From Norana najaformis (taxonomy: Eukaryota > Annelida > Clitellata > Crassiclitellata > Hormogastridae), in NCBI GenBank assembly GCA_964023275.1, contig OZ029916.1:25620953-25684952 (forward strand): a stretch of DNA of 64,000 nt, given 5' to 3'. The notes below the pieces were generated by a model. It ran no database searches and was not told the DNA's origin. It worked only from the letters and a program-made list of their open reading frames with translations. Below, piece by piece: positions 56,301-64,000 of the stretch (its first letter is position 1; each line of letters starts with the position of its first letter). The translations under genes and the position numbers were made by a program.

Positions 56301-58501
56301 TATCCTGGACACCAAACTATAAATCTTGTTTAGAGCATCTGAATGTTTTGCAGAAATGCATCCGGATTAGCTGTGGTATACTAATTCAGCCAAGCTTCAA
56401 ACCACATTTTCATATTCTCAGTATATTGCCTCTGGAAGCTGTTAGCAAACCGCAATTTTTTTATTTATCTATCAGTTTAAACATGATTTACTGCCTGTTA
56501 TATTTGATTTTCTGCCCTGCATGTTACCTCAGATGTACATAACCATTCAGCAGCTCTTTAGAAAAATATCAGGCGTTTTTCTTGCCCAAGAACAAAATAG
56601 TTAATTATCCATTGTGATCACTGGACCCACTTACAAGTTATTCAAGTAATTAGCACATTGTTGATATTGATATTTAAAGTACAAAAAAGATAAGGTTTGC
56701 GATTACAACAAAAAAGTACAAAACATGTCTCATTACAGTTTAGTGACAATTTGTTAGCTTTAAACTCATCAGACACTTTTACTTAATTCACAGTTTACCT
56801 TTTCAATTAAGGCGTCAACTGATTGATCAGAAGCAACTGCATTTGCAGCATAAGCAAAACTAATTAAGTGAAATAAGCCAGATACACGAGAAAAATCATT
56901 AATATATGTTAAAAAGACTTCACAAGAAGTCTTTTATCAGTTAATTCCAGGTTGTTAAGAAGAAGAGAATCTCAGTTCACGGAGTTAGTTCCATTCTGTA
57001 CCAGAGTTTGAATTGCAATTAAATACTTATCAGAGGCATACCTGTGCTTTTACTGCAGCAACATACACAAAAACAGTCGATTACACACAAGTCACGTAAG
57101 ATGCGAACCCACTAAAATCATGTTTTAATTTTTGCCTATTTCTGTGGATTATTTAAAATTCAAAGGTCATAACCTAACTTCATCAAAAGGTATTTATGAA
57201 ACATCCTGTCAACTGCCTCCAAGCAATAAGCTACTGCATTTTAAATGTTCTTTTGCACAAACTGGAGAATTAAGAATCGCAAAATTGCAAAGTAGAATAT
57301 TTCGTAAGCAGTTTTGCAAAATTTCAATATTGTGTTCTTAGAAAACCTTACGAACAGGAAGTAAAAGCGATTACCTGCCAATACAGAAGCAATGGCAGCT
57401 ACGATGAAGGACAGAATAACCGATGGACCAGCCGTCGATCGGGCTACCTGACCAGCCACCACATAAATACCAGAACCCAACGTACTTCCAATACCTAACA
57501 CCAGTCAAACAAAAAACCAAATTAAGAGCAAGAAATAAAATCAATTAAAACATGAAATGATTAATTCTAATATGTTAAGAGTAATCACAAATACAAAAAT
57601 AATATAAAAAGTATAAAACCATGAACAATAATAGTTAAGAAAATGACTAACATACAATCATTTTGAAACCTTTGTCAATTTAAAAATGCTTGCAAAGTGT
57701 AATGAAAAGGTGTAATTCAGGAAGGTGTAACAAGTTTATCATATATTAAAAACTTAATTCTGTAATCTTGAAATGGCCACTGGCAATATAAAATAGTGTT
57801 GAGTTGAAGAGCATATGACGATCGATTTGCCAATTGCATTCCAACCCTAATTTTAATTAGTCAGGGGGTGAGTCCATGATGGACTGTCAACCAAGACATA
57901 GGTCATGGGTTCAAATTTAGACCAGAAAAAAATATTTTCAAGAGTTCTGCTCTACTAGTACCCTAGCAAACTCTGCTGTGCACTGTTGGTGGGAAGATCA
58001 GACAGTAAGGGAGATGACAGGTCCTGCCTTCATCTGACATGGCAAGAAGTCACCAATATTTTTTATCCATGGCAGCTTCTTGGGGTAAACGCTCTTGGCC
58101 TGAATTTTGACCAGACACTGAAACTGACCTAACAACTAGGCTATAACAGACTTCACTGGACCAAATGCAGCTGAACATGCTGGTCCAATCTGACTAAATG
58201 CAGCTGAATAAATAGGCTATTCTCCATGATTCCACCATGTGTAGTGCAGAGAAACTTTGTCAATTTCCGTTACATCACATCATAAAGCACTGCTTCTCTT
58301 CCATTCATTTGCAAGACTAGGCTTATATGTTATCAGCAATCGTTCTCAGACTTAAACTAAAATCTTCAGCAATCATTAAGCCCTCCATAACTTACCCAAT
58401 GCCGTTAGGTCAATCGTATTCAAGCATCTCACAAGAGAGTTCTGACTGCCAGTTTGAGAACTAATCACCTTTCGCCTTAGCAGTCGTCCAAGTATACTCA
58501 T
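47214..58501 (-). CDS. SLC7A: Cationic amino acid transporter (CAT, SLC7A1-4 type), 13 coding exons, 601 aa
   Basis: Join, in minus-strand order: 58396-58501, 57375-57494, 55412-55540, 54597-54752, 53398-53537, 52796-52913, 51498-51720, 49810-49949, 49235-49337, 48829-48965, 48010-48176, 47515-47623, 47214-47371. Phases agree at all 12 junctions and the total is 1,806 nt. It imports arginine, lysine and ornithine across the plasma membrane in an exchange/uniport mode typical of the family (system y+). Landmarks: [20 protein letters not shown] at the N-terminus, [16 protein letters not shown] with Glu102 (counterpart of the essential Glu107 of mouse CAT-1), [70 protein letters not shown] and [12 protein letters not shown]. 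Fourteen TMs are expected, as in CATs and unlike the 12-TM LATs. The length is close to vertebrate CATs (about 620-660). The tail has a run of Asp. Assignment to CAT-1, -2, -3 or -4 is not attempted. Confidence 0.93.
47515..47623 (-). CDS. SLC7A: CAT exon 12 (residues 514-549)
   Basis: 109 nt; acceptor TTCTGCAG, donor GTGAGC. It reads [19 protein letters not shown] and [14 protein letters not shown], the last TM pair of CATs. Confidence 0.9.
48010..48176 (-). CDS. SLC7A: CAT exon 11 (residues 458-513)
   Basis: 167 nt; acceptor TTTGGCAG, donor GTGAGT, ending in phase 0. It encodes hydrophobic TMs and the loop [11 protein letters not shown] that precedes the conserved VPF motif. Confidence 0.85.
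48280..48500 (+). mobile_element. L2-like LINE tail in a CAT intron
   Basis: [20 protein letters not shown] is the conserved FSxAAPxxWNxLP block. Only the end of the element remains, antisense to the CAT gene in the intron between exons 10 and 11. Confidence 0.55.
48829..48965 (-). CDS. SLC7A: CAT exon 10 (residues 412-457)
   Basis: 137 nt; acceptor GTTATAG, donor GTAAGA. It encodes the variable cytoplasmic loop ([14 protein letters not shown]) and the start of the next TM ([11 protein letters not shown]). Confidence 0.82.
49235..49337 (-). CDS. SLC7A: CAT exon 9 (residues 378-411)
   Basis: 103 nt; acceptor TGTTTTAG, donor GTACGT. It reads [20 protein letters not shown] then [12 protein letters not shown], ending in a split Arg codon. 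Confidence 0.88.
49810..49949 (-). CDS. SLC7A: CAT exon 8 (residues 331-377), followed by a GC donor
   Basis: 140 nt; acceptor TTTGTAG. It reads [19 protein letters not shown] and [15 protein letters not shown]. The 3' border reads CAG|GCAAGC, so the intron is GC-AG. In vertebrate SLC7A2 this loop region is encoded by alternative exons that set affinity; only one version is seen here. Confidence 0.88.
50119..50981 (+). mobile_element. Tigger/pogo-like DNA transposon remnant with TIRs and TA flanks
   Basis: The left end CATCAGACCCTTGCTATA and the inverted right end CACCAGACTCTTGCTATA differ at 2 of 18 positions, and each is flanked by TA. Inside on the plus strand is [20 protein letters not shown] then [10 protein letters not shown], followed by a Gln/Ile-rich end and stop, similar to the C-terminus of Tigger-type transposases. 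Only 863 bp remain, so it is deleted. It lies in the CAT intron between exons 7 and 8. Confidence 0.55.
51498..51720 (-). CDS. SLC7A: CAT exon 7 (residues 257-330)
   Basis: 223 nt; acceptor GTTGCAG, donor GTAAGA. It reads [16 protein letters not shown], two TMs, and [20 protein letters not shown]. Confidence 0.9.
52796..52913 (-). CDS. SLC7A: CAT exon 6 (residues 218-256)
   Basis: 118 nt; acceptor GTCTTCAG, weak donor GTTGCA. It starts [10 protein letters not shown] (an NST sequon in the extracellular loop where CATs are glycosylated) and continues [13 protein letters not shown] and [13 protein letters not shown]. Confidence 0.87.
53398..53537 (-). CDS. SLC7A: CAT exon 5 (residues 171-217)
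   Basis: 140 nt; acceptor ATCTTTAG, donor GTAACT, ending in phase 0. It reads [19 protein letters not shown] and the TM through NNWHLPKHS. Confidence 0.88.
53941..54080 (+). mobile_element. tRNA-derived SINE, family 2, with A and B boxes
   Basis: TGATAGCCTAGTGGTTC (A-box-like), AGTCAACCCAGAAGTTC, then GGGTTTCAAATCCC (B-box). The body TTCAAGATTTTTATGG matches the other family-2 copies. It lies in the CAT intron between exons 4 and 5. Confidence 0.55.
54597..54752 (-). CDS. SLC7A: CAT exon 4 (residues 119-170)
   Basis: 156 nt; acceptor TTTGCAG, donor GTAATC. It reads [17 protein letters not shown] and continues into the next TM ([11 protein letters not shown]). Confidence 0.88.
55412..55540 (-). 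CDS. SLC7A: CAT exon 3 (residues 76-118)
   Basis: 129 nt; acceptor ATTTTAG, donor GTCAGT (non-ideal). It carries [23 protein letters not shown] and [11 protein letters not shown], the most conserved part of the family. Confidence 0.9.
57375..57494 (-). CDS. SLC7A: CAT exon 2 (residues 36-75)
   Basis: 120 nt; acceptor GTGTTAG, donor GTAATC. It carries [15 protein letters not shown] (TM1, the glycine-rich substrate-binding helix of the APC fold) and TM2. Confidence 0.9.
57861..57965 (+). mobile_element. tRNA-derived SINE, family 2
   Basis: GTCAACCAAGACATAGGTCA, then GGGTTCAAATTTAGACC, then AATATTTTCAAGAGTTCTGC and TCTACTAGTACC, parallel to the copy at 37700. It lies in CAT intron 1. Confidence 0.55.
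58396..58501 (-). CDS. SLC7A: CAT exon 1 (residues 1-35)
   Basis: ATG at 58501, preceded by GCGGCA. It reads [12 protein letters not shown] and ends [11 protein letters not shown] plus one base before GTAAGT. A TCTACACAG about 25 nt before the ATG could be the acceptor of a non-coding 5' exon. Confidence 0.88.
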
Positions 58502-58546
58502 TGCCGCTGACCCCTGCCGCCTGTGTAGATATGCATGTGTATGTAT

Positions 58547-58547
58547 A

Positions 58548-58578
<31 letters not shown>

Positions 58579-58580
58579 GA
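58547..58580. repeat. (TA)n microsatellite
   Basis: TATATATATATA run about 50 nt upstream of the CAT initiator codon, in the presumed 5' UTR intron. Confidence 0.9.
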
Positions 58581-58859
58581 TATAAGAATTTTAAAAAATA
58601 ATTAGTAACTTCTAATGCACCGGTGTCTAATGCACAATGCACCAACCGATGGGCAAATAAATATATACACACTACACTTATCTCACCAGTCATCTTGAAA
58701 GATGCGATTATTTTGGTCTGTGTCATTTTAATCACAAATTTTGCAAACAAATGATTTTTACAAAACAAGTACAAGATTAAACAGTACAGTATGGTATGCC
58801 TATTTAGTTACTTTGTATTGGTTTCCCAACACCAGCTAAGTACTGTAAGTTTGATCAAC

Positions 58860-59270
58860 TAAGTTTCACCTAAAAAATCCTAACTATGAGCACTCCTAAC
58901 TACCTTCAATCACTAGTCTCTCCTTATATTCTGCCTCGCAGCCTACAATCTAGATCTATGAGCTAAGAGTACGGGCCTCCTAGATGAGCAGTGATGTAGA
59001 AATGTCCTGGGCTCTTGTGCATGCCAAGCTGCTGCCCTGAAGGAATGGAACAGACTACCTATGTTCTCCAAAACTCAAACTCTTTTTCTTCCTTGAAGAG
59101 ACACCAGAAAACTCATTATTTCTCATTGGCTATATAACTGTTTTTACCTGGGGATTGACTAACTGCACCTCAGATTCAAATTATGTGACCTTGTGTATGT
59201 TAAAAATCTTCATAATAATGATAATGATAATTTTCACCACCAGAGGGATTATACCTACCTCAGGTAAAAA
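58860..59270 (+). mobile_element. L2-like LINE tail, decayed
   Basis: SPYILPRSLQSRS, LKEWNRLPMFSKTQTLF and KRHQKTHYFSLAI in different frames follow the RT C-terminal order; it ends in an AATAATGATAATGATAATTT run. Confidence 0.5.
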
Positions 59271-59739
59271 AATAATAATGCACTTAAGGTTCAGACTATA
59301 ATGGATGCCCATGGGGTGTGAGTCCAAAGCTTCGGTAAAGGAGGGCAAGGGTCATCATCTTTCTTATGGCAAGGCCATTAAATTAACATGCACACACTAC
59401 TGCTGTGACAGAGACATTCAGTAGCAAGGCCAGACAAACCATCCTGTTAACAGGCAGATACCAGATGGATTATGTTTTCAAGTTCATTTAACAGTACATA
59501 GGACTGTAGCCAGTACGAGAATATCAATTATCCTGCAGAACAGGATTTATGTTGACATTCAGTGTGCCTCCTAAAATCTCCTGACATGCCACATAGTTGC
59601 TGACATCTTATATAAAACATAAGTTGAAATAAGTAACAAGCAGACATGTGATTTGTTCATGATCATTTGTTCATAATCATCAGTTACTTGATTCAAAAAA
59701 GATCATCAGAAATTTGTATGGCTGAAAATGTCCCAATGA

Positions 59740-60360
59740 CTAAAATGTCCTAAAACATTTTGTGGCTTGGCATGTGCCCTTTTCTGGTGCCTCCTTTAAA
59801 CTTCCAGATATGCTGGTGGCTATGTAAACATCATTACTTTTTCCCTTTTCAAGTGAGGGGAAATGTGTCATTGGTCTTTTGGGGAGGCGATAGACACCCC
59901 TGAGTACATTATGTGATAAGCACATGATTGTATGAAGAAATAAGAAATGTTAAAAATTTTGTTCATGCAATTCCTGCATAGATGTTACAAGTTCCAGCAT
60001 GTGAACAGGTTCTGATAATAAAAAGCAAAACTTTAACATGGACTCCTGATTGTTAGTCCTCATTTCAGCATAATTTCAATTTAGTACAGTTGCTTTAGCC
60101 ATAAAGAAATCACCCTCACTGTAGGATGTTTTATTTAATTTCCATATCTTTACATTTCTGTCATGGTCGGACACCAGAAAGCACCAGTGGTCATTGTACA
60201 TATTGAAGAAATATTAAGCACTGAACTGGATGCTGTTCTGCACAATGAGCAGATGATATTTCAATCACGAACTTCTTCACAGCAAACTCCCACATTGCTA
60301 CATCTTTAGTTTATGGAAAGTTATATCAGGCTTGACACCTGCTGCTGTTACTTATTGTAA
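59740..60360 (-). pseudogene. Possible WD-repeat protein pseudogene fragment
   Basis: The minus strand reads DVAMWEFAVKKFVIEISSAH, then after a frame change NDHWCFLVSDHDRNVKIWKL, which together look like a WD40 blade ending in DRNVKIW. Stops and at least one frameshift interrupt it. An open stretch of 61 codons (59740-59925) may be its 3' end. There are no splice signals between the pieces, so a decayed retrocopy is possible. The parent protein is not identified. Confidence 0.3.
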
Positions 60361-60420
60361 CTTTGAACGTCTTTAGAAAAGACATTAAGATACCCCAAAC
60401 TTCCTAAACCCCAGTATTTG

Positions 60421-60735
60421 GCCATTATTGTAATCTACAGCACCAAAAGAAAGCTAAGTTGTGGGAACCAGCATATTTGCAGGTGCTCAGACAGCTATGG
60501 TGGATAGTGTCAAGAACTGGAGTGGGTAAGAGAATGAGATTGAATCAGGATAGGGTTTGTGGTACAGAAGTATTTTCAGTTTTCAGTGAAAGACCTGCAC
60601 AGAGATTGCAAGAGATGCAGTGTTGGTGATTTCGTGGGGCGGATCCGATAATCGTCGTAAATATGGCGGAAGATTATTCCACAGAAGCAAAGCTGCCTAT
60701 AGAGCGATTTCCAAATTTTAGGGATAAGACGGAAG
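60421..60735 (-). mobile_element. L2-type LINE 3' end, minus orientation, degenerate
   Basis: The minus strand carries KFGNRSIG, then in another frame LWNNLPPYLRRLSDPPHE, matching the 27.8 kb copy. The tail follows: GAGCACCTGCAAATATGCTG, GTTCCCACAACTTAGC, GGTGCTGTAGATTAC. Broken by frame changes. Confidence 0.65.
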
Positions 60736-61327
60736 GGCGGTGAAATGTAGGCCTACATAACTAACGAAGATATGAGGACTGGGTGGACTGACGTTTATTG
60801 TAGGAAGTTTATCATGCCACTTGCAAGTAACTTTCATTTGTTCAGAAAAAAGCCATGTTTCCGGAGGTTTAATTTCAACCTGTTGACTCGTTTCGTGAAA
60901 ATTTCATAATGATCTAAAACGTAACTGCAACACCAAACGGCAAGCAAATAAAATCGCCTTCTAGAATAACAACAGACTTCAAAACAAATCAAGACCAGAT
61001 TACCTGCCTTAAAGAAATTTTAATTATAACACGCTTTGTCTCACGGAACTAGTAACTGATAGTCATATGATTGAACGAAACGGATATTATTCGTCACAGG
61101 TAGCCTTGACCCAACTACGATCACAAGGCTAACTAAACACAGTCTGTCGCTCGTAGATATGCTAATTAAAAATATATAAATCTAATCCTGTAGCTTACTG
61201 ATTTGAATCTTATTCAAGTGTCTAAAATCAAAAAATTATATATAATTAACAACCTCAAACTTTCGTAAACACTGTGCTGCTAAATTCGATAACGCGCTCT
61301 GCGTATCGAAGGCCATCGACTCGTCAA

Positions 61328-61335
61328 CTTTTATA
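61328..61335 (-). promoter_or_regulatory. Possible TATA box for the CAT gene
   Basis: The minus strand reads TATAAAAG in a locally CpG-rich stretch (about 61270-61400), 2.8 kb upstream of the CAT initiator ATG. A non-coding first exon would be needed to link them. No other gene start is seen on this strand nearby. Confidence 0.25.
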
Positions 61336-61650
61336 GCGCTATCTTTGCCCCGCTCTATTCCTCTGCCGCTGGGTCCTTCTGTCTCACCAGGTTATCTGGT
61401 AATGAAATTTCCCGCCGAGCAAGCTTAGCTGCAAATCATGGCGCTATATAATGCACAGACATCATACTTCATGAGCCACTACCGCACGATTGGATAATGT
61501 AATTTGGTCTAAGGCAATAATTAACCAGGTATAATAGCCTCTTTTACCTTTTCACTTATTCCATGAGTTAATACAGTTAGTACAGCCATCGTTTCCAAGG
61601 TAAAGGTATAATTACAGAGTTTAACAGACCGTTCAAATTACCGGTATTTA

Positions 61651-61905
61651 GCTGGCCTGGTTGGCACATTGGTTAAAGTGTCCATTAAGGCCCTTCGGTG
61701 CGTGAGGATGCCGGTTCGCATACCGGCCGTAGCAACATTTCACCAATTTAAATTTCGGGCTAGCACGGTCTGTACACGGGGACCTTAAATGGCGTGGCGC
61801 CCATTCAAACAGGCAGCGTTGGTGAAGGATCTCACCCGATCAATTCATTGCAAAATTAACAGGGTCGAGGCCATGCGGTCGTTATATCATAACCGTTTAC
61901 ATTTA
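61651..61905 (+). mobile_element. tRNA-derived SINE, family 1
   Basis: The best preserved copy. The A-box region is TTGGCACATTGGTTAAAG, the B-box region GATGCCGGTTCGCATACC, then GGGCTAGCACGGTCTGTACA, GGGGACCTTAAATGGCGTGG and AGCGTTGGTGAAGGATCTCA. The end is near a TTTACATTTACC tail. Confidence 0.78.
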
Positions 61906-61919
61906 CCTTCTGCATCGTC

Positions 61920-62790
61920 CATGGTATCTCCAAACATCTCAGATTGTCTTTGATGGGCTCCAGCCAGTTCTTTTGTGATACAGAAGTGCATTCCATTGCT
62001 GGAGCTACGGCCAGGATATAGACTGGTGAAGTCTCTAAGATTCACAGATGATCAAGCGATGTTGTCGGGTAGCCAGAAGGGTCTGCAAAGGATGATGGAC
62101 GACGGTCTGCGCACCATATCAGTCGAGTATGATATGAAAATAAACATCAAAAAGACAAAGGTCATGAGGATAAGCAAAGGAGAAGAAACAGTAGTAATAA
62201 TAAACATCAACGGAGAGGAAATAGAACAGGTAAAAGAATTTTGCTACATGGGGAGCGTTGTCACGCAAGATGCCAAATGCCACACGGAAATTAAAAGAGC
62301 ATTCAACAAAGACGCATTCTCAAAACAAAAAAGACTTAGGCCTACTGAGAGGAAAAATGAACAAAAGCTTAAAGAAACAAATGATTAAAGCTCTGCTATG
62401 GAGTGTGGTGCTGTATGGATCCGAAACATGGACCATGAGACAGAAGGACATCCAAGAGACATAATTGGAGGCCTTTGAAATGTGAATTTGTTGGAGGGTT
62501 GAAGAGGTTGGTATATGGAGCACATAACAAACGAGGAGGTGCTGAAAAGAGTTGGGGAAGAAAGATCTATGATAGCTGCAATAAAGAGGCGAGAGCAAAA
62601 ATGGATTGGTCACATACGGAGAGGGGACTCACTCGAGAACCGTAATTGAGGGAAGGAGGACAAGAGGAAGGCCCAGACAGATGCTGCTGGACTGGATGAT
62701 GAAGGGACGGATACAGCAGGTTGAAAGAAGCTCAGCACCGAGAGGAGTGGCGTCATCGGACGTTTGAACCTGCCTGAGGGCAGAGAACCA
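61920..62790 (+). mobile_element. LINE endonuclease-RT 3' region, frameshifted
   Basis: SLRFTDDQAMLSGSQKGLQR (RT catalytic region with TDDQ), EYDMKINIKKTKVMRISKGE, FCYMGSVVTQDAKC, then in another frame LLWSVVLYGSETWTMRQKDI, and later VGEERSMIAAIKRREQKWIG and IEGRRTRGRPRQMLLDWMMK. At least three frame changes show it is dead. The clade was not assigned. Confidence 0.75.
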
Positions 62791-63189
62791 GAGAAGGGTG
62801 CACAAGATAACACCCGAGTTCTGCAGAAAACTGGCCTGAACGACGTCACATCACACACAACTGTCATTAACCACAAAAGATTGTAAACACTGACTTGGTT
62901 CTAATGTTGTCTGGTGACATGAAACATTGTACAGACACTTTAAACAGTGTAAATAATGTATATTTTGTAAAGATTGCTTGCTATTGCAGTGAATTTGTTC
63001 ATTAAAATATGCTGGTCATAAACTTTTGGCTATGACATGTATGCCCCGCCCATTTCAGTCTTCTCTTTTTGATGGTATACATGTATGTATCTGAACTTTT
63101 ATAGAGCGCATTTTAGGAACCCCTCAAAAGCGCTGGGAACATGGCTGCCCACAGGTATTAAATAAATGTCTCTATATCCTCTTGTCCTG

Positions 63190-63600
63190 TCCTTTCTCTT
63201 AGTTTTATTTGATATTTTATCACGCCGCGTAACGTGCAGAATTCTTCTCACCCCTCTGTGATGCGCTGCCTCCAGTCTTCGTTTTTGCCCCCGTCATTGG
63301 CCAGGTCTCAGGTCCATATAGCAGTGTGCTTAATATTATAGCTTCACACAGACGAATTTTGGTCCTCACACAGTCACACTGCATCCGTTGTTCTTGTGTA
63401 TATTTTCAAGTATCCCAAAAGCATCATTTGCCTTTCTGATGCATAAGCCTGTATTTACAGCTGGTGTCCGCTGTTATTAAGCTACCGATGTAACAGAAAT
63501 CTGAGAAATTGATCATGTGCGACAGCTGATAGCATGACTTGAGTGTGACGTGCTAGACAGAAGTTTTCATTTTGCCACACACTAAATTTCTGTTTAGGGA
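63190..63600 (-). mobile_element. LINE endonuclease-RT fragment, minus orientation
   Basis: The minus strand reads MINFSDFCYIGSLITADTSC, ANDAFGILENIHKNN and KIRLCEAIILSTLLYGPETW: the region between RT and C-terminus of an element related to the 61.9 kb one. Broken. Confidence 0.65.
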
Positions 63601-64000
63601 TTATTAATGTTAAACATGACTCTCGGTAGGATTTTATGCAATTTGTTTTATCGATAATCTGTTTTTGTTGTAATGCATGTCATCATGAATTCTATATGTA
63701 CTGGGCTACTAAATTTATTCGTTTCAATCGGTTTAATGGGTCATGGTGCATGCTCACTAATACAGGTTTATCACAAGAAAGACGACATGGGGTCCATATT
63801 AAGCCTACATAGATAAACAAGTGGGCAACCCATACAGGGCCAAACTTAAACCAACATAGCTAACTATTTGTAAGTTTCAGTCTTGTATGTTTGTATTTTT
63901 AACAGAGTCATTTAATTTTAGTTGTTCCAGTAGACAATTTATATTCTTTGGCAGAAATTGAGCCACAACCTCTTCAGTGGATTTAGAGCAAACAAATACA

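Overview
This window comes from an animal nuclear genome, most likely an invertebrate and possibly a mollusc or other spiralian. The genes have introns with GT-AG (once GC-AG) borders, the intergenic DNA is full of microsatellites, and there are many decayed LINE and SINE copies. I see no prokaryotic or viral gene organisation. The lineage guess rests on the style of the claudin-like gene and the repeats and is not firm.

Layout, left to right. (1) About 1.9-12.6 kb, + strand: the 3' half of a class B (secretin-family) GPCR, rebuilt from six exons of 61, 67, 83, 136, 42 and 369 nt. They encode TM4 to TM7 and the cytoplasmic tail; the ligand-binding domain and TM1-TM3 must lie left of the window. 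The protein looks most like PDF-receptor and calcitonin-receptor relatives. (2) 12.9-20.2 kb: no gene recognised, only microsatellites and LINE fragments. (3) 20.4-21.7 kb, + strand: an intronless secreted leucine-rich-repeat protein of 425 aa. (4) 24.5-25.3 kb, - strand: an intronless DHHC palmitoyltransferase of 279 aa, ZDHHC24-like. (5) 26.1-28.2 kb: a broken L2-type LINE. (6) 32.2-41.7 kb, - strand: a three-exon claudin/PMP22-like four-TM protein of 205 aa, with an 8.4 kb first intron packed with SINEs, a CR1-type LINE piece and a 5S-rRNA-like sequence. (7) 47.2-58.5 kb, - strand: a complete 13-exon cationic amino acid transporter (CAT, SLC7A1-4 group) of 601 aa, with a possible TATA promoter near 61.3 kb. 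(8) 59.7-64 kb: a possible WD-repeat pseudogene and more LINE debris.

The genes share membrane and signalling themes (receptor, palmitoyltransferase, amino acid transporter, tetraspan, secreted LRR), but nothing suggests a functional cluster or operon. All spliced models rest on matching reading phases at every junction plus family motifs, and were not tested with transcripts.

The most useful observations are the class B GPCR hidden in tiny exons, the GC-AG intron in the transporter, two tRNA-derived SINE families, a 5S-like element, a Tigger/pogo-like transposon with TIRs, and a family of L2 tails ending in an ATTACG repeat.
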